From Lachnospiraceae bacterium (lineage in GTDB: Bacteria; Bacillota; Clostridia; Lachnospirales; Lachnospiraceae): a stretch of DNA of 60,065 nucleotides. Made by a program: the position numbers and the translations under genes. Below, in pieces: positions 49,366-58,263 of this stretch; the first letter of the stretch is position 1, and every line of letters begins with the position of its first letter. Below the pieces are notes generated by a model. The model was not told where the DNA came from. It made no database searches and was given only the letters and a program-made list of their open reading frames with translations. The stretch spans positions 1-60,065 of the forward strand of contig CAJTDD010000029.1 in assembly GCA_910574885.1 (NCBI GenBank), written 5' to 3'.

Positions 49366-50871
49366 CTAATTTTTGTAAATCGTCGTATTAGGCGCAGGTA
49401 CGGAAGTATCGCCCTTTGCCTTCCGGTAAATGATACTTGCCGGAATCCCCACCGCCAAAGATACTGCAATAGATATCAGCGAGTAAGACCAGATGGAGAC
49501 GGCCTCGGCCGGAACAAAATACTTGATTCCCACCATGACAAGGGATGCCGCGATAAATGCCAGCGTTGCCCCGAAGGTATTTGCCACCTTTGTAAACGCC
49601 CCAAGTATGAAGGTTCCGATCAGGATGCCAAGAACCAGTCCCATAAATCCGTTGAACCACTCGTATGCAGACTTGACTCCTCCGTTCGCCAGAACCATCG
49701 CTACCACGATAGAAAAAATACCTACGATTAAGGACACATACTGTCCAATCTTCGTCTGTTTCTCGAAGCTCAGCTCTTTCTTCGTCAGACGTGCCTGTAT
49801 ATCCAGCGTCCAGCTTGCCGCAACGGAGTTAAGCCCTGTGGAAAGCGTAGACTGGGACGCCGCATAGATAGCCGCCAGAAGCAGTCCCGTAATGCCCACC
49901 GGAAGCTCAAAGGCAATGTAGGATGCAAAAATCTGATCCTGCGCCGCTGCCGGAGGCAGCGCATTCTGCTGATAGAACACATACAGCCCAGTTCCAATCA
50001 GGTAGAACACAGTCGCAATAAAGATAGAAAGCGCACCGTTGGTCAGCATCATTTTATTTAACTTCTTGGTATCCGTCGTCGTCGTAAAACGCTGCACAAT
50101 ATCCTGGCTTGACACATAGGAGCCCATAGTGTTGAAACCTGCGCCCACAATCAAGATGAATACGCTGTCTTTGAAAATGTTAATATTAAAGATTGGCTGG
50201 TCTGTGGCAAGGAATTTGTGCTCTGTGGTCAATGTGGAAAATACCGCACCGATTCCTCCGTCAATATGTGCCAGCAGGAACACCAGTGAGAAGGTGACGC
50301 CAATCAGGAGCACTGAGCCTTGGATAAAGTCTGTCCAGAGTACGGATTTCAATCCACCTGTGTATGAATAAATGATTGCAATCACACCCATGATGATAAT
50401 CAATACGTTCACGTTAATTCCGGTCAGGCTTCCCAATACCATACAAGGAAGGTACATGATAATGGACATACGCCCTACCTGATAAATGATGAACATCACG
50501 GCCCCCAACACCCTAAGCCCTTTGCTCCCGAACCTCAGCTCCAGATAATGGTACGCCGTATCAATATCCAGTTTGCTGTAGATCGGCAGGAAAAACTTGA
50601 TAGTCAGCGGGATGGCAAGCAGCATGCCCAACTGTGCAAACCACATAATCCAAGTCCCGGCATAGGAGTTGCCCGCAAGGGACAGAAAGGAAATAGGGCT
50701 TAACAGGGTCGCAAAGATGGATACGGAAGTCACCCACCACGGCACGGTTCCGTCGCCTTTGAAATATTCTTTTCCCTTCATATCTTTTTTTGCGAAATGG
50801 AGTCCGGCAAATAATACCGCTGCCAGATAAACGATTAATATAATTAAATCAATAACTGTAAATCCTTGCAT
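49366..50871 (-). CDS. Sodium:solute symporter for sialic acid (SiaT/NanT-like)
   Basis: 501 residues with ~13 TM segments. SSS features: DFIQGSVLLIGVTFSLVFLL, GAGFNTMGSYVSSQDIVQRF and AAIYAASQSTLSTGLNSVAA (Na2 site Ser pair). Placed between nanA and nanQ, so the substrate is very likely N-acetylneuraminate. Replaces the ABC or TRAP uptake systems seen in other nan loci. Confidence 0.88.
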   Translation of the reverse strand: MQGFTVIDLIILIVYLAAVLFAGLHFAKKDMKGKEYFKGDGTVPWWVTSVSIFATLLSPISFLSLAGNSYAGTWIMWFAQLGMLLAIPLTIKFFLPIYSKLDIDTAYHYLELRFGSKGLRVLGAVMFIIYQVGRMSIIMYLPCMVLGSLTGINVNVLIIIMGVIAIIYSYTGGLKSVLWTDFIQGSVLLIGVTFSLVFLLAHIDGGIGAVFSTLTTEHKFLATDQPIFNINIFKDSVFILIVGAGFNTMGSYVSSQDIVQRFTTTTDTKKLNKMMLTNGALSIFIATVFYLIGTGLYVFYQQNALPPAAAQDQIFASYIAFELPVGITGLLLAAIYAASQSTLSTGLNSVAASWTLDIQARLTKKELSFEKQTKIGQYVSLIVGIFSIVVAMVLANGGVKSAYEWFNGFMGLVLGILIGTFILGAFTKVANTFGATLAFIAASLVMVGIKYFVPAEAVSIWSYSLISIAVSLAVGIPASIIYRKAKGDTSVPAPNTTIYKN

Positions 50872-50937
50872 TTTCTATCCTCCTCATTTGTATTCCCCAA
50901 ATCCCGGACTCGGGGAGTACGTATATTCTCAATCCCC

Positions 50938-50997
50938 AGTGTGCTTTCTGCATTATATCTAGCGAAACTTTGCAGGATATAATGCAGTCAGCACACT
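50938..50997. repeat. Long hairpin between nanA and the symporter gene
   Basis: AGTGTGCT / AGCACACT plus CTGCATTATATC / GATATAATGCAG make 8 + 12 bp with a 2-nt internal mismatch and a 16-nt loop. No T-run. Like the repeat at 48809 it lies in an intercistronic gap of the same operon. Confidence 0.8.
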
Positions 50998-51006
50998 TAG
51001 TCGTTC

Positions 51007-51071
51007 AAGCGATATAGTTTCTCCTTGGCGCTGCGAATTAAGCAATATAGCTTTCCTTGGCACTGCGGATC
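51007..51071. repeat. Imperfect 33-bp tandem duplication at the nanA 3' end
   Basis: 51007-51039 and 51040-51071 share AAGC-ATATAG, CCTTGGC and CTGCG blocks. The right copy encodes the last nanA residues (IRSAKESYIA). The left copy is past the stop. Confidence 0.7.
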
Positions 51072-51958
51072 ATCCGTGCGGCTTCTTCCACTACCGCCAT
51101 GTCGCTGTCTGCCAGGGACGGCAGCGGCGCTCTCACCCCGCCAAGCTCAAGGCCTTCATTCAGCTTTAAGACTTCCTTGATGACTCCGTACATATTTCCC
51201 TTTGCGGAACACAGCTTATAGATAATCTCATTGACCGTATACTGGAGTTCTCTTGCTTTTGCCATCTCATTTGACTTCACATACTCTTCCAATTTCAGGA
51301 ACAGTTCCGGCATCGCCCCGTAGGTTCCGCCGATGCCGCCTTCTGCCCCGATTGCAAGTCCGCTGATGAACTGCTCGTCCGGGCCGTTGAAAATGATGTA
51401 GTCCTCGCCCGCCGCCTGTTTGAACATCTGGATATCCTGTACTGGCATGGAGGAGTTCTTTACACCGATGACCTTGGGGTTCTTACGCATTTCCTCAAAC
51501 AGACCCATAGTGAGCGCAACGCCCGCAAGCTGGGGAATGTTGTAGATGACGAAATCGGTATCTGGCGCAGCAGAACTTATATCATTCCAGTATTTTGCAA
51601 TGGCATGCTCCGGCAGACGGAAATAGATTGGCGGGATTGCAGCGATTGCATCTACTCCCTGACTCTGGGCATGTCTGGCAAGTTCCATGCTGTCCTTGGT
51701 ATTGTTGCAAGCCACATGGGCGATAATTGTCAGCTTACCTTTTGCTGCTTTCATGACATTTTCCAGTATCATCTTCCGGTCTTCCACACTCTGATAGATG
51801 CATTCTCCGGAGGAACCATTCACATAGAGTCCTTTCACGCCCTTTTCTACAAAATACTGAGTCAATGCCTGGACTCCTTCGGGGCTTACGTTTCCTTCCT
51901 TGTCATAACATGCGTAAAATGCCGGGATTACTCCTTTGTACTTGTTTAAATCTCTCAT
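51038..51958 (-). CDS. nanA: N-acetylneuraminate lyase
   Basis: 306 residues. DHDPS/NAL family: GVIPAFYACYDKEG, GLYVNGSSGECIYQS, YNIPQLAGVALT (Tyr) and VIGVKNSSMP with the Schiff-base Lys. GGIGGTYGAMPEL fits NanA rather than DapA. Splits sialic acid to ManNAc and pyruvate. Confidence 0.95.
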   Translation of the reverse strand: MRDLNKYKGVIPAFYACYDKEGNVSPEGVQALTQYFVEKGVKGLYVNGSSGECIYQSVEDRKMILENVMKAAKGKLTIIAHVACNNTKDSMELARHAQSQGVDAIAAIPPIYFRLPEHAIAKYWNDISSAAPDTDFVIYNIPQLAGVALTMGLFEEMRKNPKVIGVKNSSMPVQDIQMFKQAAGEDYIIFNGPDEQFISGLAIGAEGGIGGTYGAMPELFLKLEEYVKSNEMAKARELQYTVNEIIYKLCSAKGNMYGVIKEVLKLNEGLELGGVRAPLPSLADSDMAVVEEAARMIRSAKESYIA

Positions 51959-52030
51959 TGTTTCTTCTCCTTTTTATTCTTATTGGTATACGCTTTTTGT
52001 TATTTTATGTCATGAATCCTGATGTCTGCC

Positions 52031-52720
52031 TTATTTTGCAAGGCTGTCTGCAAATGCTTTCGTGATGAGCTGGGGCCTTGTAATGATTGAGCCTACCACC
52101 ACACAGAAGGAGCCAAGCTCAATGACCCGTTTTGCTTTCGCGGGCGTATCGATGTTGCCCTCTGCGATGACCCGGTGTTTGGCCTGTCCAAGTATCTTCC
52201 GGATAATCTCGAAATCATTTGCCTCAATCCTGTCTCCCCTGCTCTGGTCTGTGTATCCGACCATAGTCGTCCCGATAAAATCAAACCCTAATTCGTCTGC
52301 ATGAAGGGCCTCCTCGACGGTTGAACAGTCTGCCATCCAGAGCTGCTCTGGATACTTTTCTTTCACCTGTGCGAAAAATGTATCCAGCGGCAGATTACCC
52401 GGCCTTAATCCTCCGGTAGCATCCATGGCGATGATTTCCGGCTTGACTTCCATCAGTTCATCGACCTCTTTCATTGTGGGGGTGATGTAGACGCCGCTGT
52501 CATCGTAGTCCCGCTTTACGATTCCGATAATCGGCAGGGCTGTCTGGGACTGTATCTCACGGATGTCTTCCTTCGTGTTCGCCCGGATACCTTTCGCCCC
52601 ACCTTGTTCTGCCGCCAATGCCATCCGTCCCATGATAAAAGACGAATGGAGCGGCTCATCCGGCAATGCCTGGCAGGATACCACCAGCCCGCCCTTTAGT
52701 TGTTCTACACATTCTTTCAT
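52031..52720 (-). CDS. nanE: ManNAc-6-phosphate 2-epimerase
   Basis: 229 residues from MKECVEQLKGGLVVSCQALP; this ATG follows GGGAAAGGAGCAAGC, whereas the longer frame has none. TIM-barrel motifs GAKGIRANTKEDI, PIIGIVKRDYDDSGVYITPT, DATGGLRP and IAEGNIDTPAKA. First gene of the operon; makes GlcNAc-6-P. Confidence 0.95.
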   Translation of the reverse strand: MKECVEQLKGGLVVSCQALPDEPLHSSFIMGRMALAAEQGGAKGIRANTKEDIREIQSQTALPIIGIVKRDYDDSGVYITPTMKEVDELMEVKPEIIAMDATGGLRPGNLPLDTFFAQVKEKYPEQLWMADCSTVEEALHADELGFDFIGTTMVGYTDQSRGDRIEANDFEIIRKILGQAKHRVIAEGNIDTPAKAKRVIELGSFCVVVGSIITRPQLITKAFADSLAK

Positions 52721-52781
52721 ACGCTTGCTCCTTTCCCGTAGAATGTCTGTGCTCCTGTTTGTTTCCTGGTTTCTGCCACAC

Positions 52782-52841
52782 AGTATACGCATTTATGAAT
52801 TTATTTTCAATAGATTTGTGATGTTATGAAACTTCTTTCAT
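52782..52841 (-). promoter_or_regulatory. nan operon promoter with upstream palindrome
   Basis: Minus strand TTGAAA (52810-52805), 17 bp, TATACT (52787-52782). ATGAAACTTCTTTCAT at 52826-52841 is a perfect 6+6 palindrome of the TGAAA/TTTCA type bound by RpiR-family NanR/MurR regulators. It lies 15 bp upstream of -35. Confidence 0.65.
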
Positions 52842-53178
52842 CATTTTCAAAACACACCAGTTTGGGGCGTGTTTTTGAGATAAATTTTTGGTCATGTTGC
52901 ACAATTACAGGTTACTTCTTTCCATATGTGAAAGTACCCTCAGCGTAAATGAAAAGGATACGCTGAGGGTACTTTAGTTATCTGTAATTTATAAAATTTT
53001 ATTCTTTTTTATTTACTCGAATTGGTACTTGACGCAATAGTATCATATGTGATACTATTGCGTCACAATAAAGCAAGAATGCCCGCTAAAGAAAGCATAC
53101 ATAATAGATATTCTTAACAGGATTCATGAATAATTTTCCTGAACTGAATATAATAGAAGATGAAAAGGAGTGCCTGGC
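52842..53178. other. Intergenic region with two perfect hairpins
   Basis: 17-bp stem at 52931-52947/52959-52975 (AAAGTACCCTCAGCGTA arms) and 16-bp stem at 53030-53045/53050-53065 (TGACGCAATAGTATCA arms, loop TATG). The first may end transcripts in either direction; the second may be an operator for hicB. No coding sequence seen. Confidence 0.7.
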
Positions 53179-53523
53179 ATGAAAATAAATGATTATATGA
53201 AATTACCCTATACAAGGTTAGTACAAGAGATGCATGATGAGAGCGGAGATTATTTCTATGGAAGAATTCTGGAATTGGACGGCTGCCAGAGTACCGGCGA
53301 GACATTGGAAGAGTTGTATCAAAATCTAAATGAAGCCATGTCTGGATATTTGGAAGTGAAACTATCAAATCATCTCCCCATTCCAATACCTGAAACGACG
53401 GACAATTATAGTGGCAAATTTGTTGTAAGATTGCCTAAATCATTGCATCAGCGATTAGCAATAGAAGCGGAGAAAGAAGGCGTAAGCCTGAACCAGCTTG
53501 CTCTATATAAACTCGCTTTATAG
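53179..53523 (+). CDS. hicB: HicB-type antitoxin, no HicA partner visible
   Basis: 114 residues from MKINDYMKLPYTRLVQEMHD, after AAAAGGAGTGCCTGGC. HicB layout: degenerate RNase-H-like domain (YFYGRILELDGCQSTGETLE) plus C-terminal RHH (RLPKSLHQRLAIEAEKEGVS). HicA is normally next to it but is absent on either side, so this is an orphan regulator or a remnant. Confidence 0.85.
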   Translation: MKINDYMKLPYTRLVQEMHDESGDYFYGRILELDGCQSTGETLEELYQNLNEAMSGYLEVKLSNHLPIPIPETTDNYSGKFVVRLPKSLHQRLAIEAEKEGVSLNQLALYKLAL

Positions 53524-53598
53524 AAAAATACGTAAAATAAGTCTGCCAAGAGCATGATTCCCGCAATATTCACAGAAATTTCATGCCCTTGGCAGACC

Positions 53599-54120
53599 TT
53601 ATAGTTCTTTAGAAAAATATAACACCAAATCATCATCGTTCCGGCATTCGCCGTAAGGTTCGCAGATTTTATCCTGATACCACGCCCCGGAACCGTCCGG
53701 AACATAGCCCCGTTTTACATACATCCTCTGGGCACTCCCATATCCCTGATGAAGCCCTACCCCCAGACAGACGGTATCTCCATATCTTGCAGCAATCTTT
53801 TCCGCCGTGTCCATGAGCTTAGTCCCAATCCCATGCCTCCTGTACTTTTGGAGGACTCCGAAATCCACTATCTCCGGTAATCCCTTTCCCTGATACGCTC
53901 CTCCGGTACATTCTAAATAGACATTGATGTATCCTGCAACACAGCCCTCATACTCGGCTGCCAGCGCCACCGCCCTGCCTTGGGCCGCGTCTTTCAAACG
54001 GGTGTGATACTTGTCTGCCGACGCGTCCCATCCCTGCTTTCGCTCCCCGTCTGCAATCAACTCTGCATCCGCCTCTTCCAAATCGCGGATTGTAATCTTA
54101 CCATCTTTATAATATTCCAT
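53599..54120 (-). CDS. GNAT acetyltransferase
   Basis: 173 residues from MEYYKDGKITIRDLEEADAE. Acetyl-CoA motif A: VLQKYRRHGIGTKLMDTAEK with R-x-x-G-I-G, then LGVGLHQGYGSAQRMYVKRG. Substrate unknown. Confidence 0.88.
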   Translation of the reverse strand: MEYYKDGKITIRDLEEADAELIADGERKQGWDASADKYHTRLKDAAQGRAVALAAEYEGCVAGYINVYLECTGGAYQGKGLPEIVDFGVLQKYRRHGIGTKLMDTAEKIAARYGDTVCLGVGLHQGYGSAQRMYVKRGYVPDGSGAWYQDKICEPYGECRNDDDLVLYFSKEL

Positions 54121-54147
54121 TCTTTTCCCCAAAATGACTCTTTCCGT

Positions 54148-55011
54148 CTATGAATCAAAATATCTTGCTTTCCGCCAGTTATATGCAATCACCGCAGCCG
54201 ACGCCACCACCAGGATTCCTGCCAAAAGCTGGGATACCGGAAACCCGATGCCCGGAAGCAGCAATTGGTCTGTCCTAAGCCTCTCAATCCAGAAACGCCC
54301 GAAGCCGTACCCCGCCAGATACATCAGAAATATCTCTCCGTTGAACTTCTTATGCTTACGGTACAAAAGCAATAAAATCAGAATCAGCAGGCACCACAGG
54401 GACTCATAGAGAAACGTAGGATGTACCTGAATATAGGAAACCCCTTCCTTCGTCTCCATATGCTCCCGCATAAGCTCCGTGATATCCGACCCCCGCACCG
54501 CGTCCACCGGCAGGCGCATGGCAAGAAGCCAGTCCGTATATTCCCCGAAGGCCTCCCTGTTAAAGAAATTGCCCCATCGCCCAATCATCTGCCCTGCCAC
54601 CAGGCCAAGCCCTGCCGTATCCAGTAAAAGAGGCGCAGACAGATGCTTCACATGGGCGAACACAAAAACCGTGATAACCGCGGCAATAACTCCTCCGTAA
54701 ATGGCAAGCCCGCCTTCCCGAATATTGAAGATACTCAAGAGATTATCTTTATACATGTCCCACGAGAAAATCACATAATAAATCCTTGCCCCGATTATCG
54801 CAAATATCACAGCGTAGATTGCCAAATCATAATAATCCTCCGGGTTCTGTTTCGTACGTCTTGCCTCTAATGCCGCAATCAGAATCCCGGTCAGGATTCC
54901 AATCCCAATGATAATACCATAATAAGCAATCTCAAACCCAAATACCGTGATGTGGTCGCCTACCGATTTCAGATGAATTCCGATATTGGGAAAATCTATG
55001 GTTCTATGCAT
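54148..55011 (-). CDS. lgt: Prolipoprotein diacylglyceryl transferase
   Basis: 287 residues, about seven TM segments. Signature GQMIGRWGNFFNREAFGEYT, HPTFLYESLW and ERLRTDQLLL are complete. Adds diacylglycerol to lipoprotein cysteines at the membrane. Ends 16 bp from the GNAT ORF region and follows ychF. Confidence 0.95.
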   Translation of the reverse strand: MHRTIDFPNIGIHLKSVGDHITVFGFEIAYYGIIIGIGILTGILIAALEARRTKQNPEDYYDLAIYAVIFAIIGARIYYVIFSWDMYKDNLLSIFNIREGGLAIYGGVIAAVITVFVFAHVKHLSAPLLLDTAGLGLVAGQMIGRWGNFFNREAFGEYTDWLLAMRLPVDAVRGSDITELMREHMETKEGVSYIQVHPTFLYESLWCLLILILLLLYRKHKKFNGEIFLMYLAGYGFGRFWIERLRTDQLLLPGIGFPVSQLLAGILVVASAAVIAYNWRKARYFDS

Positions 55012-55029
55012 GATGCCATTACTTCCTTC

Positions 55030-56130
55030 CTATACGTTGAACCGGAACAGCATAATGTCCCCGTCCTTCACAACATAGTCCTTGCCTTCCAGCCTGATAA
55101 GTCCCTTCTCCTTCGCCGCACTGTGGCTTTTACATTCCATCAAATCGTCATAGGATACCACCTCTGCCCGGATGAATCCTCTCTCAAAATCAGAGTGAAT
55201 CTTCCCTGCCGCCTGAGGGGCCTTCGTCCCTTCCGTAATCGTCCATGCGCGCACCTCAGGCTCTCCCGCCGTCAGGTAACTGATCAGCCCTAAAAGCCGA
55301 TAGCTTGCCTTAATCAGCTTCTCAAGCCCTGACTCGGATAATCCAAGGTCTTCTAAGAACATCTTCTTCTCATCGTCCTCAAGCTCCGCAATCTCCTGCT
55401 CAATCTGGGCACACACGACGAACACTTCGCTTAGCTCCTCTTTGGCATAATCCCGCACAGCCTGTACGCCCTCATTGGTCCCGCCGTCGTCGGCAAGGTC
55501 GTCCTCCGCCACATTCGCGGCATAGATGACAGGTTTGTAAGTAAGCAGGTTATATCCCAAGAGCCAAGACTCCTCTTCCTCATCTTCTGCGCCTGTAAAT
55601 GTTTTTGCAAGTTTTCCTTCTTCCAGATGAGCCTTAATCTTCTCCAACAACGCCAGCTCCTTTGCCGCCGCCTTGTCGTTGCGCGCCACCTTTGCCGTCT
55701 TGGAAATCCTGCGCTCCAATATCTCCAAATCGGAAAAAATCAGTTCCAGATTAATCGTCTCAATATCCCGCAGCGGGTTGATGCTCCCATCCACATGGAC
55801 AATGTTGCTGTCCTCGAAACACCGGACTACATGGACGATGGCGTCCACTTCCCGGATATTTGCCAAAAACTGGTTGCCAAGGCCCTCGCCCTTAGAAGCT
55901 CCCTTCACCAGTCCTGCAATATCCACAAATTCAATGGCAGCCGGTATGATTTTCTTCGTGTGGTACATCTCGCCTAACACGTTCAGCCTCTCGTCCGGTA
56001 CGGTGACGACCCCTACGTTGGGGTCGATGGTGCAGAACGGGTAATTCGCCGACTCCGCTCCCGCCTTCGTCAATGAATTGAACAGCGTACTCTTTCCTAC
56101 ATTGGGCAATCCAACAATCCCTAATTTCAT
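55030..56130 (-). CDS. ychF: Ribosome-associated ATPase/GTPase YchF
   Basis: 366 residues. GLPNVGKSTLFNSLT (G1), DIAGLVKGASKGEGLGNQFL (G3) and NVAED in place of NKxD, explaining ATP preference. TGS domain at the end (KDYVVKDGDIMLFRFNV). Universal translation/stress factor. Confidence 0.97.
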   Translation of the reverse strand: MKLGIVGLPNVGKSTLFNSLTKAGAESANYPFCTIDPNVGVVTVPDERLNVLGEMYHTKKIIPAAIEFVDIAGLVKGASKGEGLGNQFLANIREVDAIVHVVRCFEDSNIVHVDGSINPLRDIETINLELIFSDLEILERRISKTAKVARNDKAAAKELALLEKIKAHLEEGKLAKTFTGAEDEEEESWLLGYNLLTYKPVIYAANVAEDDLADDGGTNEGVQAVRDYAKEELSEVFVVCAQIEQEIAELEDDEKKMFLEDLGLSESGLEKLIKASYRLLGLISYLTAGEPEVRAWTITEGTKAPQAAGKIHSDFERGFIRAEVVSYDDLMECKSHSAAKEKGLIRLEGKDYVVKDGDIMLFRFNV

Positions 56131-56295
56131 ATTATCCTAATCTCCTATGATTTTTGTTAATTTATATTTTTTGCCTTTCAAATTTAATTATGTTCTAATC
56201 CTATTCACATTGTAAAAGCTCCTTCTAAAAAAAGTGCCTTAATACCTATGTCAGTATAACATATCAATATGTAAAAGTAAATTGATTCCCTTCCT

Positions 56296-57180
56296 CTAAA
56301 TACGCTTTTTAGGCTCAGATACTGTTGGCAATTTAGTTGTTAAACTGCAAATATATGCTTTTTTTAATTTATTCGCCGGATGAAAGTAGATTCTTCCCGG
56401 AATGTTATGTCCCTTTCTAAATCTTTCTAAAGTCTGTTTTGATTGCGTTGAAACACTTTTGGAAGGAAACGCCTCCTCTTCAAATCTTTCTCCATCCCAT
56501 TTTGAAAAATATCTTTCCAAACTCATTAGTTTATTGCACAATGTTCCTACATGACATACCTGAACCTGCCCCTCTAATTGATTAAGTGCAACCTGATGAA
56601 ATATAAGTGATGGAAAAAGGACGTCCAAACGTTCCAATAACTGTTGAGGTGTATTTATGCCTGAAAAATCTCTTTTCCTTATTTGGGAAATTTGACCGGA
56701 ATACTCCTGGAGTTGTTTCTCATTAGACAAGTTATATACACTAACAGAAAAAGTATGATCTTCCTTTAAGGAATAATATTGACATGGTATTTCAAACATA
56801 TTCCAATAAGGTTCGGAAACAAAACTGATGCTAAAAGACTCATTTTCGTATGCGGCAAGCAATCCTTTCCCATTCCCTTTTTCGCATGTCAATTCTGCTT
56901 CATCCTGGTTGAAATCCAGCATCTCCTGCCTATCGCACATATTTACAAAACGCCGAAGCATATCTTTATCTTGCGTATTATTTCTCCATTGCGAGACATA
57001 ATATCCTTTTGTTAACTCTAACGAATTTAAATCTACACTGGTTAGAATAGTTCTTTCAAACCCACTGGTTCCTTTTACAGCCTTGCTATACGTATTTATA
57101 AACTGTTCAAATATTCGCTCAGCCACGCTTTGACGCACTTCTCCGTTACACAGAGAAAGCTCATTTAATATTAGCTGCAT
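56296..57180 (-). CDS. Unknown protein, third member of a DUF262-ATPase cassette
   Basis: 294 residues, no TM or signal. The N-terminal part is helical (SLCNGEVRQSVAERIFEQFI) followed by mixed alpha/beta with GYYVSQWRNN and a C-terminal basic part (RFRKGHNIPGRIYFHPANKL). No catalytic motif recognised. 15 bp downstream of the DUF3696 ATPase gene, so it works with it; effector or adaptor by guilt of association. The gene is AT-rich compared with ychF. Confidence 0.65.
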   Translation of the reverse strand: MQLILNELSLCNGEVRQSVAERIFEQFINTYSKAVKGTSGFERTILTSVDLNSLELTKGYYVSQWRNNTQDKDMLRRFVNMCDRQEMLDFNQDEAELTCEKGNGKGLLAAYENESFSISFVSEPYWNMFEIPCQYYSLKEDHTFSVSVYNLSNEKQLQEYSGQISQIRKRDFSGINTPQQLLERLDVLFPSLIFHQVALNQLEGQVQVCHVGTLCNKLMSLERYFSKWDGERFEEEAFPSKSVSTQSKQTLERFRKGHNIPGRIYFHPANKLKKAYICSLTTKLPTVSEPKKRI

Positions 57181-57195
57181 ATTAAAATTCTCCCT

Positions 57196-58263
57196 TTATA
57201 GAATCTCATCTAAAGCTTTTTCCCATTCATCAAAAAAACCATCTGGCCAATAACTTAGTTTTCCATTATCGTAGATTTGCGGACACTCCGCTAAATGAAC
57301 CATTTTCCCTTTATATTCCATTCTGGAAAAATAAAATAATTTTGCATCCTCTCCCTTTAAGACCTTCTGCTTTACAGCAATCCTAATGCCATTCAAAATA
57401 TGGTCACTATGTGTTTCCATAAATATTTGAATGCCATTTGCTGCACACAGAGCAATCAGCTCTCCTATTCGCCTTTGTCCCTTAGGATGTAAATGTGCTT
57501 CAGGATTTTCCAAAATCAGAGTACTTCCGCTCTCTGCTTTCAATAAGGCTACAATGACCGGCAAAACATACGAAATACCAAAGCCGACATTCGTTGGTCG
57601 AAACAGTCTGCTTTTTGTACTATCCACATAATAAAAACCCAGCTTCGCCAAATCAGTATTTTCAATCTCCGAAACGTCAAATTTCACCTCGGGAGAAATC
57701 ATATCCAGCCAAAACTGCACTGCTTCTTTTAAAGATCTATCCTTGTCCCATGCTATACTTTTATCCTGATATCGGCATAGAAAGTGAACAGTATATTCAC
57801 CATTGACTCCCAACTGAGCTTGGGAATCTATATGGTAACTTGATTTTGGATAAATCACCTGAGGCGCTTTTCTCTCTGCATTCAAGTATTCAAAATGCTC
57901 ATTAAATAAAGATATATTTTGATAATTTCCTGAACTATCTGCCTCGAGCACGTCGGCATCCTTTTTATAATGTACTTTTGTTATAAAACTTCGCTCTCTT
58001 TCCTGAAGCTGCAATTCAATCAAATCATTCTCTGCATATTCATATAGAACATCTTGCGCCATTCCGGCATTTACATAAATGCCATTAAGACAAATGCTTT
58101 TTGGCAAATAATTATTCTGCTCAGACTGCTTTAACACCAGCAATGACTGGATGACCGTGGATTTGCCCATCCCATTTAAACCCGAAAACACATTAAGCGA
58201 TTTTAATGGTAATTCAAGAGATTCAAAACACTTAAAATTTTTAATTACTATTTTTTCCAGCAT
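57196..58263 (-). CDS. AAA/SMC-like ATPase with DUF3696
   Basis: 355 residues. Walker A FSGLNGMGKSTVIQSLL (~27-43), ABC-like signature region FGISYVLPVI, Walker B STLILENPEAHLHPKGQ, D/H-loop FMETHSDHIL, then DUF3696 at the C-terminus. This is the OLD/RecF-like AAA_15 class frequent in defence islands. One-base overlap with the upstream DUF262 gene. Confidence 0.88.
   Translation of the reverse strand: MLEKIVIKNFKCFESLELPLKSLNVFSGLNGMGKSTVIQSLLVLKQSEQNNYLPKSICLNGIYVNAGMAQDVLYEYAENDLIELQLQERERSFITKVHYKKDADVLEADSSGNYQNISLFNEHFEYLNAERKAPQVIYPKSSYHIDSQAQLGVNGEYTVHFLCRYQDKSIAWDKDRSLKEAVQFWLDMISPEVKFDVSEIENTDLAKLGFYYVDSTKSRLFRPTNVGFGISYVLPVIVALLKAESGSTLILENPEAHLHPKGQRRIGELIALCAANGIQIFMETHSDHILNGIRIAVKQKVLKGEDAKLFYFSRMEYKGKMVHLAECPQIYDNGKLSYWPDGFFDEWEKALDEIL

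Noticed and set aside
52931..52975. Transposon terminal inverted repeats
   Set aside because: Arms are 11 bp apart with no transposase; it is a hairpin.
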